From: Hydractinia symbiolongicarpus
Lineage: Eukaryota > Cnidaria > Hydrozoa > Anthoathecata > Hydractiniidae
Direction: 5' to 3'
DNA: 64,000 nt
Assembly: GCF_029227915.1 (NCBI RefSeq)
Contig: NC_079877.1
Location: 25,197,851-25,261,850 of the forward strand
The notes under the pieces were generated by a model that saw only the letters and a program-made list of their open reading frames with translations, did not search any database and had not been told where the DNA came from. The position numbers and the translations under genes were made by a program. Positions 18,561-31,651 of the stretch are shown here, in pieces (within the stretch, counting starts at the first letter, position 1; the number at the start of each line of letters is the position of its first letter).

Positions 18561-21173
18561 CACGAGGCGTGAAACGGAACATTTGCCGGAAAAAGGGCTT
18601 TGTGTTTATATATAAAAAAGTCCCATCGCAGCTAAACAGACAGGATGTTTTTACTCTCCATATAAGCACACCATCCAGAGACAACCGATTTTCGCATATA
18701 TTTTAATTAAAAGAAAAAGACATCCCGGCACGCGGGATATACATAAAGGACAAAGGTAATCGTTCCGCCTGTCATGTAAACAATCCCGAAACTCCTAAAA
18801 TGCGAATGCGCACAAAACCGTGCATCCAAACATCCGATATTGCAAAATCTTGTTCAGTAGAAATATTTAAAATTGTCTAGAATACCAGATATTATACATG
18901 CAAACAGTGAGCAACTCCAAAGGCCATTATTGTTATTATTATCTTTTGAATGCAGGTTTTGATCTCTGATCGACAATAGATTTGAAAGTGGTGTATTTCG
19001 AATTAAGTTAAATATCCTTGACTGTCTGTAAGGGGAAAAAATACACATATCAATAGCTCTTTACCAAGACCCTGTGAGAGGGACACGGGGGCCGTGATAC
19101 GGTAAAATATTGAGGAAAAAACAGTTCCTAGCCACACTTTTTGACTTTATGAAAAATCCTTATGAGCGAGGGTGAATTATTAACAAAGCCCAAGAATCAC
19201 TGTGATAGACAAGAAACATATTTTTGGATCTAAAACAATGCGAAATGGTTAATATAGTTATTGGTTACAAAGTATAGAGGATAAAACAAGAAAAGCAAAA
19301 AATAAACAACAAAAATATTGGGTCATGTCTTCCTAATCTATTGCGCCCCGCTGGTTATTGGCAGTTTATAAATCATTTCCCGTTTTTTTTCGTAAACAGT
19401 ATTCGCCAAGTTATCATTTATTAACCTTTATATTTCCCAAGAACAAAATATAAAAGAAATAAAGGAAGCCATTTAAACTAATATTATCTTTTAAGTATTT
19501 ATATATAAAAAATACCGTTCATTAATAAAAAAAATTGTATGGGAATCTTAAGATAATAGATTGCTCTATTAAATTTAGGTATTTTATAATGGAATCGAAA
19601 GTTCTGTCTGACAGTCAGCTATGAAGTTTTCCTATTGACACTAAAACTTTTTTCTGATATTGTTGAGTTATGAGAAGGATTAAGAAGGATAGGTCAGAAA
19701 AAAATATTTGATCAGTGACAGTTTAGCCGTCTATATGTTGACTGTATATACTACATATGGTTTAACATTTAATAAGCGCCATTTTAAAAAAAAGCATTTG
19801 CTCGTAAGTAGCTACCTTTATTTACTTATTTATTTGTTTATTTTCTAACTTTTACGTTGATCTAATTATCTTCCTTAAATTCAACAACTAAATTTTTATT
19901 AGTATCAAATTACCAAAAAGCTGGAACCAATCTCATCCCCAGGACTCCCCAGCAACCGTCCCGCCAGATTATCGTTCAATGCACTGAATGACAAAACCCA
20001 GATTCAGAAAACCAGCAACTTCCAAGGGCCAGAGATATAAGCAGAAAAATTGAGCTTGCTGGTTTTTAAATTATTTATTTTAGTAAGCAAACAGTTATTT
20101 CCCGTGGACATACATGTCGGTACCGGTCAAACAGTAAGGAACTTTTCCCCTTTCTATTTGTGCTAAAGTAAATAGCGCTGAAATTGGGTGCCACACCAGT
20201 CATCGGCTCCCGGTTTTTTATTCCACAGATCAGTTCTTAGCCAACCTCGTCCCAAGGCTCGGTTAGAAAGGCTAGTGGAGGTAGCGGAGTGTGAATACTT
20301 TTTAATTGTTAAATGAGCATGTCATTACGTCGTCGTATTGTCTATCGTCGTAAGTCTTAAATCTTCTCTATCCTTCTAGATGTCCTTCACTTTAAAAAAT
20401 GGTTATACTTTTGTCAAAAATTAAGTTCTTATACTCACATTTTAATTAGTTATTAGTTGATCTAATCTCATTTCTGTTGTAACTATGGACTACGATGAGT
20501 AATGAAACGCAATCTCGTCTTTTCACCTTTATTAGGTTATTTCTGAGTCGAATATAAAAAATTTTAACAACAGTCGTAATATATATTTTTCAAACAAATT
20601 CTTCAAACAAATTCTTCAAACAACAAAATAAATCTTAGATCTTTAGATTTTTAGATCATCGTTCCTAATTCGGACCGAAGGCTTTATTAACCCCTTTTTT
20701 GGTAATAACTTTCAAAGTAAAGCATTTTTAGGACTTCATTTGGTGACTTTTATTTTAAGTTATCTTTAGGATAGTAAAAAATATTATAGGTATGACCACG
20801 TTGATGTCATTATAAACAGTTCCGAAGTCATATTTACAACTCCTATCAAGTAATTTTACACATCTAAATCATTTTCAACCGTTTCTCTTATCCTAAAGTT
20901 TATGTTCTATTGGATTAGATGTCACTTTGGTCTGATGACGACATCATCTATTTTTTTTCTCCCAATTTTTCTCTTACTTGACGCTAACAAACATTTTGGC
21001 AAAACGATGTTGTCTCTTTTTGCATTTTCATAGCAGAGGGATATACTGAAATGGTTCTCAATAAACCTCTTTCCAAGGTTTTTTTCCTGTCTTCCCCCTC
21101 CCCTCCCATGAAAAAATAAATATTTCCCGTATATATTGAATAAAAAATGCACTAAAAATGGGTGTAATGAATT

Positions 21174-21394
21174 AACCTCGTCTCCAGGGTTTCATGGCCC
21201 TGGAGCTGTTTTTACAGAACGTTTTCTCACCGCTATCACGTTTATTATAATGATTTATATGTCTAATAACAGACAGCAGACAACATAAAAGGAAGATACT
21301 GGAATGGTTTTCAATCAACCCCTTTACCAGTTTATTTCGCTGTTTCGCCCTCCTAGATTGCTACAAAGACAAAAACAGCCCTGGAAACGAGGTT
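21174..21394. mobile_element. 221-bp MITE with AACCTCG ends upstream of the 4TM gene
   Basis: Ends AACCTCGTCTCCAGGG and CCCTGGAAACGAGGTT are a 16-bp inverted repeat with one mismatch. The interior has no coding potential. It ends about 280 bp before the first coding exon of the 4TM gene and may lie in its promoter or first intron. Confidence 0.75.
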
Positions 21395-21636
21395 GGGTTT
21401 TTAATATATGAAAATGCGATCTAGTACCGTCAGGCAACTGTCTCCATAAATCAACAGCTGTTCACTTTTGTCTCAGAAGTTCGATGAAGCTAATAATTCG
21501 AAATTTAAAATGACCTCACATTTTTGTTAAAACAAGGAGGGGTAAACCTCTTTGGTTAAAATTAGTATAAAGTACAAGAACTATTTTTTTATAGTTCTAA
21601 AACTCTAAGCAAGTTAATGTAATGTTAGCATGTAGA

Positions 21637-21650
21637 TTTCTTTTATTTAG
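21637..21650 (+). promoter_or_regulatory. Splice acceptor before the 4TM start codon
   Basis: TTTCTTTTATTTAG followed by 25 nt of leader to the ATG at 21676. It implies an upstream 5' UTR exon or a spliced-leader addition; no donor was identified with confidence. Confidence 0.5.
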
Positions 21651-21675
21651 CTGATTGTCCGAACCTAATCACAAC

Positions 21676-24042
21676 ATGGCTAATGTTGATATCAAAACGA
21701 AGTGGTTCTTCCGGATTGTCATTTTAATCATATTTCTTATTCATATATTATTATATGCAGCAGCGCTTCTCTACATCCGATATGATGATACTGACAAAAA
21801 ACTTATCGATTACGGCGTAAAAGACATCACCATATATATTATTTACGCCAAAATCGGAGTCGACGTTCTCGTGATATTTTTATCATGGGCGCCATTTGCA
21901 AAAAAAACATTTGTGGTTTGCATCTTATTTTTTCTAATTGAAAGCTCATTGGCTGGTGCCATCTTAGGTATATATTTTGCAGAATGGGACGCAGAGAAAG
22001 TAACAGATGATGTTGTAGCTGTGATATTTTTGATCGTCCAAAACGCTTTTATAATTCTCGCTGATTTTATCGGGCTGTATTGTTGTTTTCGGTTTATACG
22101 GAGAAGCGCAGAAATCCAAATGCAAACTCCCTCCTCCCAAAACGGTACAGAAATTCCAAGTTCTACTCTCACAGGAATTCACAACATCACAGGTTTGTGA
22201 CCTTTGTCTTTGTTTGTTGTTAGTTTGGCAAACCGAGCAGGCTCACTTGCCGGGCTGGCTTTTAACTTGTGTGTACATGCAAAAAAACTACCTCGGTTAT
22301 GTGGGCTCTGAACAATGAAAACAGTTAAATTACGTGAGCGTAATAAACCATCTTGCCCGCCTTGTTACTGTTTATATGGAGTTTAATCCAGTCCGCTTGC
22401 CGAGATCTCGGGTAAAATAGGCGGGGTTACGACAAGCGCCTAAGTTCGCCTCTTCATAGAAACAAAATTTTAAATTTCTTTGTAAATAGCATTTAGGCGA
22501 GATCACGGAAAACGGGCTGGCCCTGCAACCGGACTGGCTCGGCTTCCATACAAACAGTCTTTTAGTTTGTTTTGGGCAAGTTCTTGAGTATAAAGCACCT
22601 GTCCCCTTCCTTTGTTTTACTCTTTAATAATAGCCGTATTATGTCTGTCTGTCCGCAAGAAAACGCGAAATGCAATATTTAAAAGGACGGGCGACGCCGT
22701 GGATTTTTCCTCGGGTTGACGACTTGTCTCTATAATAATTTCCGTACTTCGTTTGTTTGTCCGCAAGAAAAGTGTCGTGCAACGTGCACACAAAATAGCG
22801 CGTAACTTAAAGACGGACGACCTCGTGGATTTTCTTACAGGTAAACGACTAGTCTCTTTAATAATAGCAGTATTCCGTCTGTCTGTTTGTGTGCGAGAAA
22901 ACGTTGTGCGAATTATGCGACATATAAAGGACGGCGAACCGGTGGATCATTCCATGAGCCACCGACTAGTATATTATATTACCCGTATACGAATGTTACG
23001 CAAAGTGGTACTCCAAGTAGCGAGACGCAAGCAATGTTGTATAAAAAGAACGGGAAACCTCGGATTTTTCGACGAGTCACTGACTAGTATTTATGTATTA
23101 ATCTTCAATTTTTTAGTAAAAATTGACTCTGCTATTGATGCTGAAGATTCTGAATACGACAGATTGGACGATGTGTTTCCTCCACCACCAAGCATTTTAG
23201 ATTTTCAAGCAAGCCCTAACGAAAGAATTCCTAACGACAGGTTCCTTAACGCAACCCCCAACGACGGGTTTGACAGTGTCAGTGAGAACTCCTTTACCAG
23301 TGATGATGGGATAGATCCCTACCAATCCTCTCCCGTTGTAAACGGGGTAACACTGGACTCCAACTACAACAACAACGAAAATAACGACAGGTGGTTTAAT
23401 TTTAACACTTCCGACAGAAGAACGAGTTACGAAAACGTTGAACTCACGAACATGAGTGGAGAGCAAAGACAATTACGCAGTAACTCCGAAGGCGAAATGT
23501 TAAACGAGTTAAGGCGTTATAAAAGAAATCATTTAGAATCAACGCCTTATGCACAGGGTAGCAATAGCACACAAAAACGAGAAAAGGAGGAGGATAATAT
23601 TTATGGCAACTTGGGAATAAACAACAACACCTCGTCAGATGTATATAGGACCACACCACTAAATACATCACACACTGAACAAAACTACAGACACACGCAT
23701 AATTATGAAAAGAACAGCGAGGGGTTTAATACGTCATCACAACACACATTGTCCGGAAGAAGAACGAGTTACGAAAACGTTGAATTCAGAAATATGAGTG
23801 AAGAGCATACAAGAGACTTGCGCAGTAGTTCCGATGCTTATTATTTAAAGGAGTTAAGGCAATATAAAAAAACAAATCTTTTACCAACTTTTTATTCACA
23901 GAGTGACAATAGCACGCAAGGCCAGGTGAAGGAACAAGACAATATTTATGGCAACTTAGACTTAGATGGTGCTGAATATAGTCGCAAATTAAAACCTTTG
24001 CCACGTATTCCATTGTTTTATAATGAAGACTCTACGGCGTGA
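21676..24042 (+). CDS. Four-pass membrane protein with tyrosine-motif tail, 480 residues, two exons
   Basis: Exons 21676-22192 and 23117-24042 join in phase 1 (donor ACAG|GTTTGT, acceptor CAATTTTTTAG). Residues 11-34, 52-74, 79-101 and 112-141 are strongly hydrophobic, giving four membrane passes with both ends in the cytoplasm. The 340-residue tail holds YDRL (186-189), a proline run, then a module present twice (273-338 and 387-453): RRTSYENVE at its start, RSSSD/RSNSE and LRRYK/LRQYK in the middle, DNIYGNL at its end. YENV and YGNL have the Y-x-N form bound by the Grb2 SH2 domain once phosphorylated; RKLKPLPRIP near the end resembles an SH3 ligand. I do not recognise the family. Inferred role: membrane scaffold or receptor-associated adaptor for tyrosine-kinase signalling. 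Confidence 0.75.
22622..23105 (+). repeat. Tandem array of a dispersed repeat filling the 4TM intron
   Basis: Four diverged units of about 110-125 bp start near 22622, 22731, 22856 and 22970 (TAATAATAGCCGTATT-like) and close with GGACGGGCGACGCCGTGGAT-like sequence and ACTAGT. They are largely open in the frame of exon 2, so a spurious frame of over 100 codons leads into the true exon at 23117. Confidence 0.7.
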
Positions 24043-25758
24043 AAATTTATTGTTTTTTAACAAAAGCTTCTCTCCTTGACTGTGAAACAAGTTTGAACCC
24101 ATGTTAAAAACAGTTACTAGAGGCGTTGGAGAATGGGTTGGTAGAATACCAATAATCCATCTTAAAACATACTTTCGCTGCTTTGCAGAATCATTTACCT
24201 CATACAAGATGAATAATACGGGTGAAATAGTCAAACCTCTTTAGAGGCGGGGCTCTTCTTGGAGATAAAATAAATGCCGGTGCACGAACTTGAGAGGAAG
24301 TCAAAGAAAATTACTCAAGCAAACAAGACAGATTAGATTTAATCTTTTAACAAGATTACCGCACTTTTAGAAACTACACTGCAATATTAGGAAGTACACA
24401 ACATTAGTTATTTTCACAACATTGAATAAAGTTTTAAATATAGTTTCTATGGAGGGACCGTTATCTAACCAGCGATCAACGTATGCGAGAAAAGATAAGC
24501 TTGCTTCTTCTTCTTATTTTAAAGGTTGTCCGTGAGATTTGCAGTTGTAAGCTTCGCACAATCCTTTCATGATTTTCCGAAGATATTTATAACGCATTTC
24601 ATGATTACTGATTGCCCGGTACCAGGAAGGCTCACTATGACATTCCTGGGGGCTAATATTTAATTTTTTCAAACTGTTTGCTTGTGTAATTCCAAGACCA
24701 GCTTATATTATACGGAGCAGATTATATCATAACAGCAAGACTAAAAAAAAGATTTTCAACTTTTATCTCGAAAAGTGTGTTTTCTATGACTTTCTGCAGA
24801 CCAATCCAAATTCTAACATTTTTTATGACTTCTAGATTTGCTGACTTGTGGTCACCCTGAGAATCAACCTCGTCCCCAGGGTCTCGTGGCCCCTGAGCCG
24901 TTATTACGGATTAGGCAAAATGCCCTGGGAACAAGGTTGCCTGAGAATCTATCGATTACACGCGTACGATTGCTTAAACACCAGAAAAACAAGCGGTAAT
25001 TATCTCGGTATGTACGGTATGCGTTTTAAACGTATCAAACGTTCTTTTTCAATTTTGCGCCGTTCGACAGCTTTGTACAAACCCTAGATGACGGGAACTG
25101 AGAACAAAGTTGGTGCGAGGTAAATCACACAAACAAGAGACATTAGCTTAATACCATGGAGAGTTCTGTGAAAAAAATGTATTACAAAAATATTTAAGCA
25201 ATCTAAGTATATACTATAATAAACCAAAGGAGGAGGGTGCATCGTTACAACATAAAAACAACGGAGAAGAGATAAAATATACGATCACAATAAAACGTAA
25301 TATTATGTGTGAAAAATTCTTTTACCGATGAATTTTTAAGTTCTAAAATCCCGAAATGCTTTGCATCATACTAAATTACACACGTGTTTTTTTTACGATA
25401 ATAAATTAAGGACTCTCCAGTATCCCTGGTCATATTTACTTCAATAAATTAAGAGTAAGTAGTTTGAGTTCTATAATTTGATAATTAATTCCAAATCATT
25501 TACTAACAAAATCAAAGTTAATGTTTACCTGTAGTAATAATATAACTCGTCTACATACAAAAAATATTTGTTTTGTTCATCTATCCCCAGTCTATTCTAT
25601 GACAAAACACAATCAACTCTGAGGCGGTTTAATTCTAGGGTGAAGCGACCTACGCACTCAGTTCTGTTTTGAAACAATACACTCCTCGTTTCCCTTGCTT
25701 CGGGAAAAAGGCCGTGTGTATAAGATCATCAAGCAATGATCTAGTGCGTGTTTATTTG
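24043..25758. other. Interval between convergent 4TM and RhoGEF genes
   Basis: The 3' ends of a plus-strand and a minus-strand gene face each other here. It holds a small MITE (24866-24938) and otherwise nothing recognised. On the minus strand AATAAA follows the RhoGEF stop codon within 6 nt. Confidence 0.55.
24866..24938. mobile_element. 73-bp MITE with AACCTCG ends
   Basis: AACCTCGTCCCCAGGG and CCCTGGGAACAAGGTT form imperfect inverted ends around a minimal interior. It is a short relative of 21174-21394. Confidence 0.65.
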
Positions 25759-28700
25759 CTATTCGGAGTCCGATAAATCTTGAACTCCTGTAGAAGAGAA
25801 CCCGGAAAACGACGATGCCCGGTTGACCGGTTTTGAAATAGTTTCGTTTGGTGATCCCGTATCCAACGCTGGATCGCTGGTCCGTTTACGGAATATCTTG
25901 AACGGGCTCGTAACCTAAAGAATAGAAAAAAAGCGTTAAAAATTTAGAGTTATCGATGTAAAAATTATTGTTAAAATTTGGACTTCAATGGAGTTTTAGT
26001 CGTGACAAAAAGATCCCTAAAGATTGACGGTTGACTTTTAAATACATGTGGCAACGCATTGTTGCTATGGTGATTGAGAAATATAATACGCAATAAAAAA
26101 AATAAAACGGAGGGGGTTATGGAAGTTTCAGTGAAAAATAAAAAAAGTGGATTTATTGTTACCTCGAAATGAAATGAAATTTCATATTTATAATATTTTA
26201 TAGATATAAAAGGAAAGTAAATACTTTGCTTTTATATCCAATAAATAATTTCGTGAAAACCCAAAAAATTTTAAAATAATGAACTCACTGAATATGTCGG
26301 AATCATTACAGTATTCTTTAAGGCTAAGTTCGTGTTTATGTAGTGATAGAATTAATTCAAAGGTTACTTTCAGGCCCATTAAACCAAATTATTTTAACCC
26401 TCAGAACAATAACTCGATTTTAAAAACTAATTTTTTTATATTAAAGGACTACTTTGCGTATCACTAACATACTGCTTGGCAGTGAACGGGATTATAGTGA
26501 TTATTTCGGGATGAAAAGTGATTAAAACGAATATTTGATCTCGATTGGCACGCCAACCTAACTGAGAACGTTAAGAAGTTGAATACGATGTTATATGTTT
26601 ACATGGTTTATCAACACAACAACAGTTGTCGGAAATTCGCTTACCTTATTATATCTCGACATAATCCAAATCACGAGCTTCTAAGTTTAGCATCTTTAAA
26701 CAAGGAGATTAAAAAGTTTACATAGATTTTAAAATAGGTTTAAGAAGAATGATAAAAAAATACACCTTTTTTATATAAGAATCAAGTTTATAAAAATTTT
26801 GATATCCTTGAAGAAATTTTAGTTAGCCAAGTTAACAAAAGTAGTAATCTTATAAAAAAAGTGTGTATTCTTGGACACTCATATATTATGTTGGATTCTG
26901 TTAGGTTGTTGTTAGTATTTTGAATATTAAAGTCGAATTGTTAACGTATGTCGCCGTGAATAGTTTAAGTTCAGTTTACATTGTGTATTTCTTACAATTT
27001 AGTTACTGACGTAAATTTAACAAAAAATGGATTACATTCTGTTATGTTGCGGAAGTCAAGTGACTTCCTCTCACTTGTTCTGCAAAATATTAAAGCGAAT
27101 ACTCCATAAGTTGTTACTGCGCATGCCTCTGTTGCTTTTTACTTGCAAAAAGAATATCTCCACACAAAAAAAAGGCTTTTTATAACTTTAATACAATATC
27201 GTTACGATATTGTATTGAAGTTATATTTGATTGATCAGTATCAATCAAATTGTTAAAAAAATATTTCAGTGGATGTGCTTTTTTATTAGTAAGCAAACAA
27301 AAGTCCATCTTTAACTTTTAAATTTTTTTACGACTTCGCGCTCTTTTAACAAATAAGTGAACGAATTTTTTTTCGCGGATACTTGTTTTTTAAATTTACA
27401 CTATTCTCCAGTCGTTAAACACACCAGTCTTAATCGACTTTCGCGTAAGTCCTTTACGTATCCCCTTTAAAGTCACATTATTTGGTAGAAGTGAGAGTAG
27501 TTAAAAAGGAAGGGGAAATGGTCTGTAGTTTATAAGAACGCGTTTAAGTTTGGTAACTAAATGACGTCGGCACGGGCGTAGGTGGGCGGTGTCAGTCTTG
27601 TGGGAAAAGAAAGTGCATGTGCAGATTATAAAACTTACAAGCAAATTATTTTCCTTTCTGGGTTCAGTTTCATTATTTTGCTGAAACGAAGATGGGAATA
27701 GATCATAGTATTTCATAACGAGAAACGGAAAACGAAAAAAACGACATGACGTACGACGGTTATACGATATGACGAAAATAATTACGAGACGGATGATGAC
27801 GTGGCTTTTGATGTTACATGTTACATACTTAGGATCATGCAGAAGGTACGAATTACGAAAACAGTGCATGCCAGACATAGAGACGATGGATGAAATAAGT
27901 GTCCCATAGGGACGGCTGGAAATAAAGTACTTTGGTACGTACAGGACATTAAAGTATGTAGGGTTTCTACGTAACTTTCGAATACTTTGAATCTTCCTTA
28001 CTCTTTGGAGTGCACGAACAAACAACCACCGCAAAGTATAGTGAGATGGCAAATTGTCTTCCTAAAGTTCACTTGTCAATTCTCAATACATCTTAGGTTA
28101 TTTGGTTAGATCTAAACTCTCAAAATGTCTTTGTTGGCTCTAACATGAATTTCTCCGTACATGAGACGTGTTAGAAAGCGCGACTTGCGCGGATTAACTA
28201 AGCTGTGTACATGCAAAGGTAACACATTCAAATTCGTGACTTGTCGCTTTTTTCCAACTTTGTAAAATGTTCGAAAAAGTGCCGTTATCTCCATACTTTT
28301 GCGGGGGGTTAAATGTTACAGATATTTCACATAAAACACTGCAGAACGATTGTATGTATATACATGCTGTAGAAACCCCCGTGCATGCTACAAAATCGTA
28401 CGTACACGATGTCATACAATGTGAATATACTTACTAAATGGGGATCATAATTATCTTTATTTTCAGCGTCGGTTTCCGGTGTTTCGGCATGATCAACGGA
28501 AACTTTAACTGCTAAAAAGTGGAAACAAACCATTTGTAGGTATAACTTAATAATGAAGGCGCCCGTACCGTTAAAATTGCTTTTAAAAACATTATTTCAC
28601 CACAATTTGGGCTACTGGCTTATTGCACCTTATCATTCGGTTTCGCACACACACTGGTATGTGTTGTAACCAAGCAACTAAACAAACGCATGTATCATAT

Positions 28701-31651
28701 GTGTCAGTAAGTCAAGAGTCTTTACCCAGACCATGATAAGAAGTAACTGACGTAAAAGTTATTTCTGCAGTTTCTTTAATTATTTGATGAGGACACCTCC
28801 ACCTCCTTACAAATAAACAGCTAAAAACCCACTAGAGATCTGAAGAAATATACGAACACAGTGGAATGCAAAAATACTTGGTCGTATATGAAAATTTTAA
28901 AACCAACCAAAGGACAAGTATTAATGCAAGTTTTATATCAAATTCATCATACCTGTCGGTGTCGGAGTAACGCTGTTTTCTTCAGGTAAATCGTTGGTTT
29001 TTGTTTCCATTTCGTCGCCGTTTTCATCCATGTTTGATGCTTTTAGTCGACTTATAGTTGATTTCGCCGTTTCATAACTAGTTTTTAACCTATAGAGTAA
29101 AGTTTCGTAACAGAACATTGTTAATCTTCATATGTGCCCAAATTTAGTTTCTTCGCATTAATTTTTGCGAACGGCATATCACATGACTGTTTTGGTTTCA
29201 TTTAGGACAACTTATCACATTCTAAATTCAACAAGTAAAAATGCAATAAACAAGAATAAAGTCAATGCAAGATCATTCAGCAACACACACCCATTTTACT
29301 ACAGCCCTTACAGGATGCAAGTACTTACGTTTCTAATTGATTCTCTCTACTTTGAACGGATTCCTAGAAATGTTGCACAATAATAATTATTAGGGGCCAT
29401 CGATATAGGACGTCCACACAACTTTACCAATCCCCCCACCCCTCCCCCCCACGGTACATTCCTGTCCGCTTTTTTCTGTACACCCTTCCCCACCCCCTCC
29501 CTGTGTCCATGCGAACAAAGCTTAGTATGTTTTCTTGGTAACAACAGAAAAATTCCCTAGACAAATGCTAAGAATGCTCTATTCAAAATGCTACTCATGT
29601 AAATTTTTCGCACATTAGTTACTCACCAGTAAAGATGTCAAAAATTGATGCAGGGCTGTCGTTGATTCGGAAATCGTTGTCTAAAATAAACCATTCGCTA
29701 ATAACAATAACCTAATTATGTGTGTCAAGAACTATTTTCGTACAAAATTTTGACTGGTTGTCGGTACGTGTAACTGTATGATATTTCAACAAGTAAAAAA
29801 TTTCTAGGTTATTTTGTCAGCAACCAAATATATTACCCTTTGCGCCACAGGGCACGTATCTTTGCTTGCTGTTACAACTTCGCTAATCGCAGCGGTTAAC
29901 CTGTCAGCTATGATAAAAAAAAAGAAAAATTATTCACTTGATAAATACTTATAAAATGCTGGTCTTTTTAGAACCAGATCAATTTACTAATACTTTGTAT
30001 CCCTCGAGTTAAAAAATTGCTGTTTTTTTAGCAATTGCTTTTGTTGATGCCTCGACCGTTCAAACTGTAATAGAAAATAAAGTCCGGCAATATTTTGATA
30101 TGTTTTAAGTTAATTTCAAACCTTGTCCAATTGCAGCCAGCACTAAGTCTCTTGCTTCTAATGAGGTATGCGACGTCTAAAATAGAAAGAAAAAACTTGT
30201 GTAAAGAATTTAGAAAAATGGAACTAAAATTGCCACCCATAGTTCACAAATCTGTAGACTCCTTTAATGACTTCATTTTCTCTCAAAAATCTTTCACTTA
30301 TACTCTTTTTACTGGTTAAACGTTCAAACAAATGTTAAAATCATATAAATCTGTTCTCTCATGGACAGTCCATTGAATTAAAAACATTTTTACATGAATG
30401 TAAAAGAAAACTTTACAAAAAAATTATGAAATTCAGCCATAAAATGTTATAAAAGATTCTAAAAGCCAAATTTAGACATCAACTCTAGTTCTATGATGGG
30501 TAAAAGTAGCAAGTTTCCAATATAACGTCACAAACTGAACTGATAGCCAGTGATCTGGTTAGACTAAGGTTAGGAAAACACGGGATGTAATATAAACCAC
30601 GAAACCTTACCTCCATTGAAAACAGACTCGAACATTTGGCACCCTAAATTGGTAAAAGCTTTATAGTAAGACGATTTCTAAGACAAGTAAGTCAAACATC
30701 TCTAATTGACGACTTGCTTGTATATACACGTTTCATGCCGTCTCAAGATTGCAAATATTTGCCAGGTTAAAAGTAGATTTCGTTATTTTGAGTTTCCACA
30801 TGTGACCACAACTGGTAACTGTTAAAGATGCTTACCACAAAAAAACTGTTTGTTTTAAATGAAACACACTCTATGAGTGTGTTATGCTCCATGCCGCAGT
30901 CAGTGGATATTCCAGAAAAAAAAATGGTACAAGGAAGTTCATTATCCTTATTTAGGTTGCTAATCCTTACAAAAATATGCTTGTAAAAAATGTCACACCA
31001 ACCTGTAATTCAGTCAGTAAAGCATTCTTTTCTTCTAAGATTTTTTGTAATTCTTTATCTTTAGCAGCAAGCTCATCTGCAAATAAAAAGAGAAATAATA
31101 AAAGTCCAATAAACAAAGTATGGTTAAATCATTCTCCTCCTATTTAGCTATGTTAGCCAGTTTAAACTATAGGTTTGTCACAACTAGCTCTGACGGACGT
31201 CTTGAATTGATATTAACTTGAATGCTGGAAAACAGAGTACGCTCATGCTAACATGTCAAGAACGTCAGAAACACAATATCAATCTTACTACTACAAAATA
31301 TGCGTGGGTGTGTTCACAGGGACTTTTATCATTCACCTAGAGCAAAACTAATTCATTTTGTTACGACACGATATTAAAAATCTGCGGAATATATGTTCAG
31401 TACGCGATATTCTAGTCTATAAAACATACCGCATATTTCAGAAACTCTTTCTTTGCTAGGTCGGTTTTCTGCACTGCTCTCCTTTCTGGTGGTTTCTTTT
31501 TGCTCGTTCTCGGTAGTTTTTTTTTCCTTAACTTCAACCTTATCTTCTATCTTAGTTTCTTCTGCTTCCTCTTCTTCAACAGGAACCGGAAGGGAGGGTG
31601 AAGCTGTGGATAGAGACAGCCCACCTCGACGACCTCGATCGGCAAACAAGT
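25759..31651 (-). CDS. RhoGEF exons 43-52: acidic and coiled-coil C-terminal tail
   Basis: Exons 31430-31651, 31003-31076, 30611-30643, 30122-30176, 29837-29907, 29627-29680, 29329-29363, 28953-29089, 28435-28511, 25759-25914. Exon 43 is highly charged (EEEEAEETKIEDKVEVKEKK). Exon 44 (KELQKILEEKNALLTELQ) and exons 49-50 (ENQLETLKTSYETAKSTI) are heptad-like, matching the C-terminal dimerisation region of the family. The chosen last exon has a strong acceptor (TTTCTATTCTTTAG) and encodes a 51-residue end, VTSPFKIFRKRTSDPALD through DLSDSE. The position is as expected for the family; sequence conservation here is low. Confidence 0.75.

Larger units (their letters stand above)
13840..21649. other. 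Gene-free interval between acetyltransferase and 4TM gene
   Basis: I see no exon chain on either strand. The interval holds the upstream region of the acetyltransferase, a CRE-palindrome tandem repeat (14890-15410), several AACCTCG-type MITEs (16901-16996, 21174-21394, single ends near 16804 and 20241), a TIR transposon (17366-17933) and a dispersed repeat (18388-18560). Short frames at 15.8, 18.0 and 18.4 kb are repeat-derived or random. Confidence 0.55.

Noticed and set aside
22753-23116. N-terminal part of a 429-codon frame before the 4TM tail exon
   Set aside because: It starts without an ATG inside a dispersed repeat array; the splice acceptor at 23116 marks the true exon start.
27501-28052. 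183-codon open frame on the minus strand
   Set aside because: It lies between the two candidate RhoGEF terminal exons, has no recognisable domain or splice support, and its composition looks like chance or UTR.
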